Shown: positions 1-4,490, numbered from the stretch's first letter. The stretch: 5,078 bases of DNA from Alphaproteobacteria bacterium (GCA_023141075.1 JAGLKL010000110.1:1-5078), one strand, 5' to 3'. Translations and numbers: made by a program. The notes: generated from the sequence alone by a model not told the origin.

Positions 1-240
1 GGATCACAGGCATATCAAACGTATTACCAGTCCCATGGGAGGATTTCGAAAACTTCATACAGCTGCTCGGACCATTGCAGGCATAGAGCTCATGAATATG
101 ATAAAAAAAGGACAACTCAACTTCACCAAACACATCGATCAAAACTTAACACCCGCGCAACAATTTTACCGTCTGGCAACCATCTAAGGTTTCATCCCTT
201 GTGGCTCTTTTGAACTTATATTAATCTTTGCGACACTACC
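1..240 (+). mobile_element. IS6-family insertion sequence, right-hand part (cut by window edge)
   Basis: The element ends at 240 with the terminal inverted repeat GGTAGTGTCGCAAAG (read inward; 226-240 on the minus strand). The same repeat occurs at 4298-4312, and near copies lie at 3548-3562 and 3655-3669. The transposase stop is followed by a 53-bp tail up to the repeat, a compact arrangement normal for IS6 elements. The left end lies outside the window, so the target duplication cannot be checked; the eight bases after the end are AAAAAATG. It is probably a full copy, since the visible reading frame is intact, but that is not provable here. Confidence 0.85.
2..187 (+). CDS. IS6-family DDE transposase, C-terminal 61 residues
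   Basis: This is the end of a DDE/RNase H-fold transposase that cuts and joins its own IS ends. The frame opens with DHRHIKR, which matches the region just after the catalytic Glu of IS6 transposases (E-x-DH-x-x-IK); the Lys at visible residue 6 would be the conserved basic residue seven positions after that Glu. It continues with PMGGFRKLHTAARTIAGIE and MIKKGQL, the usual IS6 C-terminal block, and ends in TPAQQFYRLATI. No stop or frameshift is visible, so this copy may be active. A decayed relative at 4351-4470 shares 35 of its last 38 residues. The catalytic Asp residues and the start are outside the window. Confidence 0.88.
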   Translation, partial: DHRHIKRITSPMGGFRKLHTAARTIAGIELMNMIKKGQLNFTKHIDQNLTPAQQFYRLATI

Positions 241-273
241 AAAAAATGTCATGCGTTTTCTCCCTAATATGTT

Positions 274-828
274 CTAATTATTCGGCCACGATTTTGTCAG
301 TCCTAGATAATAACGTTCCGGCAAATCTTTTCCTTTAATTTGAGGAGTAAAAAAATAGGCGTTGGCATGCTCTACACAGCCATAATCATCGACATAAAAT
401 CCTTTTGGCCGAGGCAATATTTGACCTTTCCCAATTCTATATAGCTCCACTTTGTCCGGTTTGGTATAGAAGTATAATATCCAGTACAAATCCGCTACAT
501 ATTTGGAATCAGAACGTTCCCTATTTGTAACTTTGATTTTCTGAACATCAATTTTTGCATATTCCGCCACACCAGGAAGAATATCCTCTGATGCCACTCC
601 GCCATAAGCCATACAAACCTTATCCCACTTTCCCGGATAAAATTCCGAAACTTTTATGTGGCCGTTAACAATGGGAAGAGTGCTTTTTATCTCCTCTATA
701 AATACCACATCCTGCTCAGAGCGCACCATGTCTAAAGGTAATATAAAAAAGAGCGACAAAAACAGTAAGATAAAGGCACCTAAAGACAGAATAATTATTT
801 TAAAAATGCGCATCATAATCCCCATCAT
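274..828 (-). CDS. Membrane-anchored protein of unknown function
   Basis: I do not recognise this 184-residue protein. It has a short N-terminus with Arg7 and Lys10, then one strongly hydrophobic segment (about residues 11-31, IIILSLGAFILLFLSLFFIL). This is an uncleaved anchor or signal peptide, so the remaining roughly 150 residues probably lie outside the cytoplasm. The soluble part carries FYPGKWDKVCMAYGG (63-77) and VDDYGCVEHANAYFF (146-160); Cys72 and Cys151 could pair as a disulfide. Four Met codons cluster at positions 1, 2, 5 and 6. Only a GGGG at codons 2-3 resembles a ribosome binding site, which would favour Met5 or Met6 (start at 816 or 813). It is separated from the quorum-sensing operon by 235 bp holding hairpins, so it may be a separate unit. 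Its stop is 33 bp from the IS end at 240. Confidence 0.75.
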   Translation of the reverse strand: MMGIMMRIFKIIILSLGAFILLFLSLFFILPLDMVRSEQDVVFIEEIKSTLPIVNGHIKVSEFYPGKWDKVCMAYGGVASEDILPGVAEYAKIDVQKIKVTNRERSDSKYVADLYWILYFYTKPDKVELYRIGKGQILPRPKGFYVDDYGCVEHANAYFFTPQIKGKDLPERYYLGLTKSWPNN

Positions 829-897
829 TCACATAATCCGACTAAACCTTCGTAGCACAGCCGTATTCAATATACAACCGTAGCTAAACATATTTTA

Positions 898-946
898 CGC
901 GGCAATTTTGTATTTTATACTACCCACGATATTGTCATTTGCCGCG
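898..946. repeat. Spaced inverted repeat, 8-bp perfect arms
   Basis: CGCGGCAA at 898-905 is repeated as TTGCCGCG at 939-946, with 33 AT-rich bases between. The GC-rich arms stand out from their surroundings. It lies upstream of the membrane-protein gene (start 828) and downstream of the 113-residue gene, so it could be an operator pair, an mRNA stem-loop or the remnant of a small mobile element. Nothing in the sequence decides between these. Confidence 0.5.
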
Positions 947-995
947 CTTATAACTGATGTGGCTACACTATTCCGGACAGAAAATGTGTGAAGCT

Positions 996-1015
996 CCACG
1001 GGTCAAGACCCGTGG
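996..1015. terminator. Perfect 9-bp hairpin after the quorum-sensing operon
   Basis: CCACGGGTC (996-1004) and GACCCGTGG (1007-1015) form a perfect stem with only AA between, so in RNA about seven pairs would close a six-base loop. It lies 49 bp beyond the stop of the last operon gene and is the obvious candidate for its 3' end. Neither strand has a real T-run after it (TATTTCG on plus, AGCTTCACACATTTTC in the minus transcript), so it would be a weak or rho-assisted terminator or an mRNA-stabilising stem. Similar GC-rich hairpins also mark IS200/IS605-type ends, an alternative I cannot exclude. Confidence 0.45.
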
Positions 1016-1034
1016 TATTTCGTCATGATCTGAG

Positions 1035-1048
1035 CTGGTCTCAACCAG
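1035..1048. repeat. Small hairpin CTGGT-CTCA-ACCAG between CTGAGC repeats
   Basis: A perfect 5-bp stem with a CTCA loop lies between the stop of the 113-residue gene (1064) and the larger hairpin at 996-1015. It is flanked by the direct repeats CTGAGC at 1030-1035 and 1058-1063. The two stem-loops in tandem form the 3' untranslated region of the quorum-sensing transcript. Confidence 0.4.
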
Positions 1049-1063
1049 GGTACAGTTCTGAGC

Positions 1064-1405
1064 TTAATTAATAACGCGCATGTCGTCATTAAAACCAAAG
1101 TCCTTTTTTTCTTCTTCTGTTAAATCTTTATCAATTTCTTCCAGAATTTTTAGAAGCTCCATTCTGTCATTTTGTGGAATTTTGGAAAGTTTAGAATACA
1201 TTGATAAAAGCACCATGGTCGAGTTATCACAAATAACATCGGTTAGTGCGATGTTTTCACTATTTGTCCACTGGCCAATTAAATTGATAGCATTCGTTAT
1301 TATGCCTGAAACCTCTTCCAATTCAGCTCTCATTGCTTCTTGGCTAAGATAATATAAAGAGGTTGTTATTAATCTTAAATCATTTGTATTGTTTTTGTTT
1401 AACAT
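1064..1405 (-). CDS. Small helical protein, fourth gene of the quorum-sensing operon
   Basis: I do not recognise the family of this 113-residue protein. It has no membrane segment or signal peptide and looks almost wholly alpha-helical: DLRLITTSLYYLSQEAMRAELEEV (9-32), GIITNAINLIGQW (34-46), a central stretch around VICDNSTMVLLSMYSKL (57-73), and a charged tail ELLKILEEIDKDLTEEEKKD (83-102). The start is well supported: TAGGAG lies five bases before the ATG. It begins 29 bp after the luxI stop with no terminator between, so it is co-transcribed with luxI. Small helical proteins encoded beside luxR/luxI pairs are sometimes anti-activators (TraM) or repressors (RsaL, RsaM). I see no clear similarity to these and infer a modulatory role only from position and shape. 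The ORF is surely a gene; its function is unknown. Confidence 0.82.
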   Translation of the reverse strand: MLNKNNTNDLRLITTSLYYLSQEAMRAELEEVSGIITNAINLIGQWTNSENIALTDVICDNSTMVLLSMYSKLSKIPQNDRMELLKILEEIDKDLTEEEKKDFGFNDDMRVIN

Positions 1406-1410
1406 GATTA

Positions 1411-1416
1411 CTCCTA
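1411..1416 (-). promoter_or_regulatory. Ribosome binding site of the 113-residue gene
   Basis: TAGGAG on the minus strand, five bases before the ATG at 1403-1405. It is the best Shine-Dalgarno in the operon apart from the one inside luxR, which suggests the fourth gene is translated well and independently of luxI. Confidence 0.75.
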
Positions 1417-1434
1417 ATCTACATAAGTTTAAAT

Positions 1435-2073
1435 TTACGCTGCTTTTTTCCGAAGTTTGTCTAAGCCATTGTTTAGAATCGGATAGTCAATTCCAGTGAT
1501 CTTGCGTACGTTTGAAAGAACTTCCTGAGATACATTCAAACAACCAGCCCTAATCTTATGGCCTTCTGTGCTTTTATGGATATCGCCCATCCATTCAACA
1601 TCCCATCCGGAGTTGGAAAAAACTCCTCTCCAGTAGGCAGGAAACATAACGCCAATGATGCTTGAAATATTTCTTTCAAGGGCAAATTCTAAATATCCAA
1701 CAACTATTTCTTGGATTATTCTTTTTCTGAGATTAGGCTCCAAATTCTTTTCAATACAGAAACGGCTACCTTCCCATATGGAGAAACTAGAGGGCATATC
1801 CATATCTGTAACCATGTAAGAAAAAGCATCTTTCAGCATATATGGTCTGTCTGTCGGGTATAAACGCGACACGCCTAATGCTGTGCCTGAGCTATTTCGC
1901 TTTATAAGATAACACGCTGCTGGGTTGTCGTAAGAATCATATTCGGCATCTTCTATAATAGGAACATCCCATTTTTGCCGTTCTATGATGCTTTTGTATC
2001 GCAGTTGATGCTGACTATACAGTGGGTTACCACCAAACTGGTGATTGTTTTTAAGACACACACATTCTATCAT
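1435..2073 (-). CDS. luxI: Acyl-homoserine-lactone synthase, LuxI family
   Basis: LuxI enzymes make the diffusible signal N-acyl-homoserine lactone from S-adenosylmethionine and acyl-ACP (or acyl-CoA). The 212-residue length is normal. The family's invariant positions, numbered by EsaI in brackets, are all present: Arg25 (R24), Trp35 (W34), Asp46 and Asp49 (D45, D48, in EYDSYDNPAACYLI), Arg70 (R68, in GVSRLYP), Glu101 (E97) and Arg104 (R100) in IWEGSRFCIE. The C-terminal half holds the acyl-pocket part of the GNAT-like fold (IIQEIVVGYLEFALERNISSIIGVM). The enzyme therefore looks catalytically intact; the acyl chain it uses cannot be read from sequence. ATG at 2071-2073 is preceded by a purine-rich AGAGAAG. 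The gene follows luxR by 56 bp and is in one operon with it. 'luxI' is a family name; the ortholog group is unknown. Confidence 0.95.
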   Translation of the reverse strand: MIECVCLKNNHQFGGNPLYSQHQLRYKSIIERQKWDVPIIEDAEYDSYDNPAACYLIKRNSSGTALGVSRLYPTDRPYMLKDAFSYMVTDMDMPSSFSIWEGSRFCIEKNLEPNLRKRIIQEIVVGYLEFALERNISSIIGVMFPAYWRGVFSNSGWDVEWMGDIHKSTEGHKIRAGCLNVSQEVLSNVRKITGIDYPILNNGLDKLRKKAA

Positions 2074-2077
2074 TTTT

Positions 2078-2110
2078 CTTCTCTCTTCGCTTATTGCTAG
2101 ATTAGAGAAG
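2078..2110 (-). promoter_or_regulatory. Possible RNA hairpin that covers the luxI ribosome binding site
   Basis: In the minus-strand transcript CTTCTCT (from 2104-2110) is perfectly complementary to AGAGAAG (from 2078-2084), and the latter is the only Shine-Dalgarno-like sequence for luxI, four bases before its ATG. A 7-bp stem with a 19-base loop would mask it. The low stem GC and purine/pyrimidine bias mean it could be chance. Confidence 0.35.
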
Positions 2111-2129
2111 CAAATTTTAACAAGAATTA

Positions 2130-2945
2130 TTACCTAACAAGTTCATCAGGTTTTCCTGCAATATGGCTCGGAAGGATAATACCAAGACGAATTGCTTTTG
2201 TGATGGCAAAAATCCTTTCATTGGCATCTAGTTTAGAATACACGTTGTTTAAATGAAAACGGATGGTGCTATAAGATATTCCTAGAATATCAGCAATGTC
2301 GGAATCGCTTTTACCTTCAGCAGCCCATGATAGTATTTCACATTCACGATTAGTTAGTTTTATTCTGGTGTTTTTAAATTCTTTATCGTCAATAAGTAGT
2401 AAGTCTGTATACGCCGAATGGAATTGACAGCAAATAGCTTTGATGGTCATTAATGTTGTTCGATCTACATTAACTTTTCCTGAACTACTCGCCATTCCCA
2501 CTCCAGACAGTTCACCGTTCACTCCATGTATTGGGATGGCTATTCCATCCAGTAGCTTTGCTTCATGAGCTTGGTGCAGAATCTTTTTTTGTTCTCTAGA
2601 AATATTTAGATGATTGGTAACAAACTCCCACGTAAACGGGCGATTAGAACTAAAGCAATACTTGGAGACAGGATCGATCGTATCATATCTTTTGTCCATG
2701 TAATACGCCATCCAATCATCAGGATAGTTCTCAAAAACTCCATGCCCTGAGGATAAATTTAGCGAGGGATGATCTGTTATGAGACTATAACAGATTTGAT
2801 CATACCCGAAGCTCTTCATAGATTTTTTGAATTCCTTGAAGATAAAATCTGCGGTTAATCCCGCATTCGTTTTCTCAATAAAATCTTCCAGTGTGCTTAT
2901 AGCTCTTCTCCTAAAGAAGCACAGGCATAATAATTGATGGGTCAA
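2130..2945 (-). CDS. luxR: LuxR-family acyl-homoserine-lactone receptor and transcription factor
   Basis: Cytoplasmic quorum-sensing regulator that binds the signal and then DNA. The N-terminal autoinducer domain (about 22-185) keeps all six key positions of TraR at exact spacing: Trp78, Tyr82, Asp91, Pro92, Trp106 and Gly134 (TraR W57, Y61, D70, P71, W85, G113). The C-terminal LuxR/GerE helix-turn-helix is at about 196-256: LTNRECEILSWAAEGKS, then SDIADILGISYSTIRFHLNNVYSKL. It is thus a true AHL receptor and not a signal-blind solo. The listed start is TTG at 2943-2945, overlapping the TGA of the upstream repressor in TTGA, which permits coupled translation. Against it, TraR residue 1 aligns with residue 22 here, and a strong AGGAGA (2907-2912) sits six bases before ATA codon 16 (2898-2900). 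The real start may be that ATA or CTG codon 19 (2889-2891). The first 15 residues are therefore doubtful. Confidence 0.94.
   Translation of the reverse strand: MTHQLLCLCFFRRRAISTLEDFIEKTNAGLTADFIFKEFKKSMKSFGYDQICYSLITDHPSLNLSSGHGVFENYPDDWMAYYMDKRYDTIDPVSKYCFSSNRPFTWEFVTNHLNISREQKKILHQAHEAKLLDGIAIPIHGVNGELSGVGMASSSGKVNVDRTTLMTIKAICCQFHSAYTDLLLIDDKEFKNTRIKLTNRECEILSWAAEGKSDSDIADILGISYSTIRFHLNNVYSKLDANERIFAITKAIRLGIILPSHIAGKPDELVR
2905..2912 (-). promoter_or_regulatory. Strong Shine-Dalgarno inside the annotated luxR 5' end
   Basis: AGGAGAAG on the minus strand is the strongest ribosome binding site near luxR, but it is 31 bases inside the TTG-started frame. Six bases separate AGGAGA from the in-frame ATA codon at 2898-2900, an ideal spacing for a start codon. 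This argues that translation naturally begins near residue 16 and that an ATG may have been lost there. Confidence 0.6.
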
Positions 2946-3313
2946 TTATTCAATTTTTTAAATATATTCAAAAAATTACGCCTTAACTTTTTGTCTGTGA
3001 TTTTTTCAAAAGCTTTTATCATTTCCAATGTTTGTTTATCTAATTTTAAAAAGTCAACAGCGTCTCTATTAGATGTCTCTTCTTCATCTCCTTCAAAAAA
3101 GCGATACAAATCAGTTTTTAAAAGCTTTGATGCTCGGTATAACCGAACGGCAGAAAGTCTATTAACACCCTTTTCATACTTTTGAACTTGTTGAAAAGAC
3201 ACTCCTATAGCATCAGCTAATTGTTTTTGTGAGACCCCTCGTATATTTCTAATAGCAAATAAATTTTTTCCCACTAGGATGTCGAATTCATCAGGCTTTG
3301 GTTTTGGTTGCAT
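2942..3313 (-). CDS. XRE/Cro-CI-type transcriptional regulator, first gene of the operon
   Basis: A 123-residue DNA-binding protein with an HTH_XRE domain at about residues 13-74: VGKNLFAIRNIRGVSQKQLADAIGVSFQQVQKYEKG. The turn and recognition helix fall near 35-50, followed by NRLSAVRLYRASKLLKTDLYRFFEG. This subtype (SQ..L...GVSFQQVQKYEKG.NR) is very common in alphaproteobacteria. The C-terminal part (about 85-123) is helical and charged and probably mediates dimerisation; it has no peptidase or ligand domain. ATG at 3311-3313 follows AAGGAC by 11 bases, a rather long spacing. Its TGA overlaps the TTG proposed for luxR, so the two are translationally linked. A 31-bp palindrome centred 44 bp upstream of the start is its likely operator, giving autoregulation and control of the quorum-sensing genes; this is inference from position. 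Confidence 0.93.
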   Translation of the reverse strand: MQPKPKPDEFDILVGKNLFAIRNIRGVSQKQLADAIGVSFQQVQKYEKGVNRLSAVRLYRASKLLKTDLYRFFEGDEEETSNRDAVDFLKLDKQTLEMIKAFEKITDKKLRRNFLNIFKKLNN

Positions 3314-3341
3314 GTAGTGTATGTGTCCTTACGATGTTTTT

Positions 3342-3372
3342 TATGTTGTATGATACCTTATCTTATAACATA
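3342..3372. promoter_or_regulatory. 31-bp palindrome, likely operator between divergent genes
   Basis: Left arm TATGTTGTATGATA (3342-3355) and right arm TATCTTATAACATA (3359-3372) are inverted copies matching at 12 of 14 positions around the centre CCT. It is the most symmetric long site in the window and lies between the XRE gene (minus, start 3313) and a possible plus-strand ORF (start 3415). TATAAC (3364-3369) could serve as a plus-strand -10 element with TTATGT 17 bases upstream, so protein binding would cover a promoter. The binder is most likely the XRE protein; the LuxR protein is an alternative, though lux boxes are usually 18-20 bp. Confidence 0.65.
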
Positions 3373-3414
3373 GTTGTTGGAACAAAAAAATAACTACATT
3401 TAGGGTTGCGAATA

Positions 3415-3546
3415 ATGTTGCCAGTTATTATAAACAATAATGAAATATTGTTTGTGTCGGAAAAGCTGAATTTAGAAGAAAATAATGATAATTCTTCCTC
3501 AACAGCAAATGAAATTATGCCTGATGGATTGTTAACTTTTTTCTAG
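3415..3546 (+). CDS. Possible 43-residue divergent ORF
   Basis: ATG at 3415 is preceded by AGGG with nine bases between, an acceptable ribosome binding site. The product starts MLPVIINNNEILFVSEKLNL and continues with an Asn/Ser-rich stretch (EENNDNSSSTANE) before ending in DGLLTFF. It resembles no family I know. It is divergent from the XRE gene across the 31-bp palindrome, the usual position for a repressor's target gene. The stop TAG (3544-3546) is two bases from the edge of the MITE-like element, so the frame may be the N-terminal remnant of a longer gene disturbed by insertion, or a genuine microprotein. Length alone makes it uncertain. Confidence 0.35.
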   Translation: MLPVIINNNEILFVSEKLNLEENNDNSSSTANEIMPDGLLTFF

Positions 3547-3547
3547 G

Positions 3548-3669
3548 GATAATGTCGCAAAGTTTATGACTTTAATGAAATCATTGGGATTGTCCTGCTG
3601 TTGAAAAACAGCAAAAGTACCTCTCAAATTCTAAAATTTCTTTAACCAGTTAAATTTTGCGACACTACC
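3548..3669 (-). mobile_element. 122-bp MITE-like element with IS6-type ends
   Basis: The ends are GATAATGTCGCAAAG (3548-3562) and, on the other strand, GGTAGTGTCGCAAAA (3655-3669). They match the full IS end GGTAGTGTCGCAAAG at 13 and 14 of 15 positions. Read on the minus strand, the interior looks like an IS left end: an A+T-rich leader, a 7-bp hairpin with a four-base loop (3596-3613), an AGGA, and ATG ATT TCA at 3576-3584. It then runs after six codons into a right-end-like CATAAACTTTGCGACA. This is what an internal deletion of an IS6 element would give, mobilisable in trans. No 8-bp target duplication is visible (TTTCTAGG against GTTTTATC), so it is old or rearranged. Its right edge is three bases from the stop of the HhH gene. 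Confidence 0.6.
3596..3613. repeat. Perfect hairpin within the MITE-like element
   Basis: TGCTGTT (3596-3602) and AACAGCA (3607-3613) pair perfectly around GAAA. On the minus strand the 3' arm runs straight into AGGA, eight bases before the vestigial transposase ATG. In IS elements such hairpins can hide the transposase ribosome binding site in transcripts that read in from outside; here that would be a relic. Confidence 0.5.
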
Positions 3670-3672
3670 GTT

Positions 3673-4227
3673 TTATCTGCCGTATCCTGTGAGTTTTACG
3701 CCCTTGTTTTCGATAATGTCAGCTTGGTAAAGGATACGGTCGGCTTTACTAAATTCTATGCCATGTTGATCACATAGTTCCCGTATTGTATCCAGATAAT
3801 CGCGGTATATTTGTATTAACTTGTCGGTTCTTGTGCTAGTCGGCATGGGTTTTCCGAATATAAACTTATATACGCGCTGGTCGATGAGTTGGTAGATGTT
3901 TGGGTTTTTGAAGCGCAGGACGGTTGTGGCCATAGGTAAGCCAAATCCTTTTATATTCAAGAGGTCTTCGAGGATTTCTTTTGTCAGTGTAGTGTCTTCT
4001 TTGGTGTCGGTTTTCTTAATTCTATTGATCTTGGATAATACGCCATTGTTTTCGGTGGCGGCGTAGCGATTTATCTTCCAAAGAACTATTTCATTAATAA
4101 CCTCTTGGTTAAATTCGCCGCTATGGGCATCCAGCTTTTTAGTGAGTTGCTCTTGATATGAGTAATCATTATCCCATCTTTCAATATCTATTTTGACATT
4201 ATCAATGGTTGATATTTCTGATGTCAT
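3673..4227 (-). CDS. HhH-GPD DNA-glycosylase-like protein
   Basis: A 184-residue soluble protein whose middle resembles the helix-hairpin-helix/GPD core of base-excision glycosylases. Residues 86-104 (LEDLLNIKGFGLPMATTVL) fit the HhH motif L..L.G.G..TA..IL. FKNPNIYQLIDQRVYKFIFG (106-125) fits the following strand and helix with Asp116 as the would-be catalytic Asp. Gly96 to Asp116 is 20 residues, the same as Gly118 to Asp138 in endonuclease III. The lyase Lys of EndoIII (K120) corresponds to Pro98, so any activity would be monofunctional or lost. The C-terminal FSKADRILYQADIIENKG is typical of the last helices in small relatives. There is no Fe-S cysteine cluster. ATG at 4225-4227 follows GGAGGT by seven bases. 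It is separated from the quorum-sensing operon by the MITE and is a single gene. Family assignment is from motif reading only. Confidence 0.68.
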   Translation of the reverse strand: MTSEISTIDNVKIDIERWDNDYSYQEQLTKKLDAHSGEFNQEVINEIVLWKINRYAATENNGVLSKINRIKKTDTKEDTTLTKEILEDLLNIKGFGLPMATTVLRFKNPNIYQLIDQRVYKFIFGKPMPTSTRTDKLIQIYRDYLDTIRELCDQHGIEFSKADRILYQADIIENKGVKLTGYGR

Positions 4228-4234
4228 GTCTGTG

Positions 4235-4240
4235 ACCTCC
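4235..4240 (-). promoter_or_regulatory. Strong ribosome binding site of the HhH-GPD-like gene
   Basis: GGAGGT on the minus strand, seven bases before the ATG at 4225-4227. A near-perfect Shine-Dalgarno that fixes the start. A second AGGAGA at 4250-4255 has no start codon at a suitable distance. Confidence 0.8.
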
Positions 4241-4297
4241 GTTTTTGGTTCTCCTGCTAGACTCAGGACTCATTAAATCCACCATGGGGTAGAATCA

Positions 4298-4480
4298 GGT
4301 AGTGTCGCAAAGTTTAATATAAGTTCAAAAGCGCCACAAGGGATGAAACCTTAGATGGTTGCCAGACAGTAAAATTGCTGTGCTGGCGTTAGGTTTTGAT
4401 CGATGTGTTTTGTGAAGTTTAGCTGGTTTTTCTTAATCATATTCATGAGCTCTATGCCTGCAATGATTCAAGCAGCTGTG
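4298..4480 (-). mobile_element. Decayed IS6-family right end, inverted relative to the first copy
   Basis: The terminal repeat GGTAGTGTCGCAAAG (4298-4312) is identical to that of the copy at 1-240, and the untranslated tail and transposase end follow it on the minus strand. Clear similarity fades beyond about 4480, after the shared AGCAGCTGT, so the rest of this copy is missing. With the copy at 1-240 it forms a pair of inward-facing right ends around 241-4297. The eight bases outside its repeat (TAGAATCA) do not match the AAAAAATG beside the first copy. Confidence 0.82.
4351..4480 (-). pseudogene. IS6 transposase remnant, C-terminal 38 codons with internal stop
   Basis: The stop TAA is at 4351-4353. 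The preceding 38 codons encode IIAGIELMNMIKK then NQLNFTKHIDQ then NLTPAQQFYCLATI. They match the copy at 2-187 at 35 of 38 residues. The in-frame codon before them is TGA (4468-4470) where the other copy has CGG (Arg), and upstream of that the reading frame is lost. About ten of the codon differences are synonymous, so the two copies diverged as working elements before this one was broken. Confidence 0.82.
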
Positions 4481-4490
4481 TCGCCTGTGA

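Noticed and set aside
241..248. Target-site duplication for the first IS copy
   Set aside because: The left end lies outside the window, and AAAAAATG does not match the bases beside the other ends.
656..883. Plus-strand open frame of 75 codons
   Set aside because: It is antisense to the membrane-anchored gene, Lys/Ile-rich, and has no ribosome binding site or recognisable domain.
1080..1352. Plus-strand open frame of 90 codons
   Set aside because: It is the antisense shadow of the 113-residue operon gene, Ser-rich, with no ribosome binding site.
2934..3185. Plus-strand open frame of 83 codons
   Set aside because: It lies antisense within the XRE gene, whose domain is unambiguous; its hydrophobic, Ser-rich translation is typical of a shadow frame.
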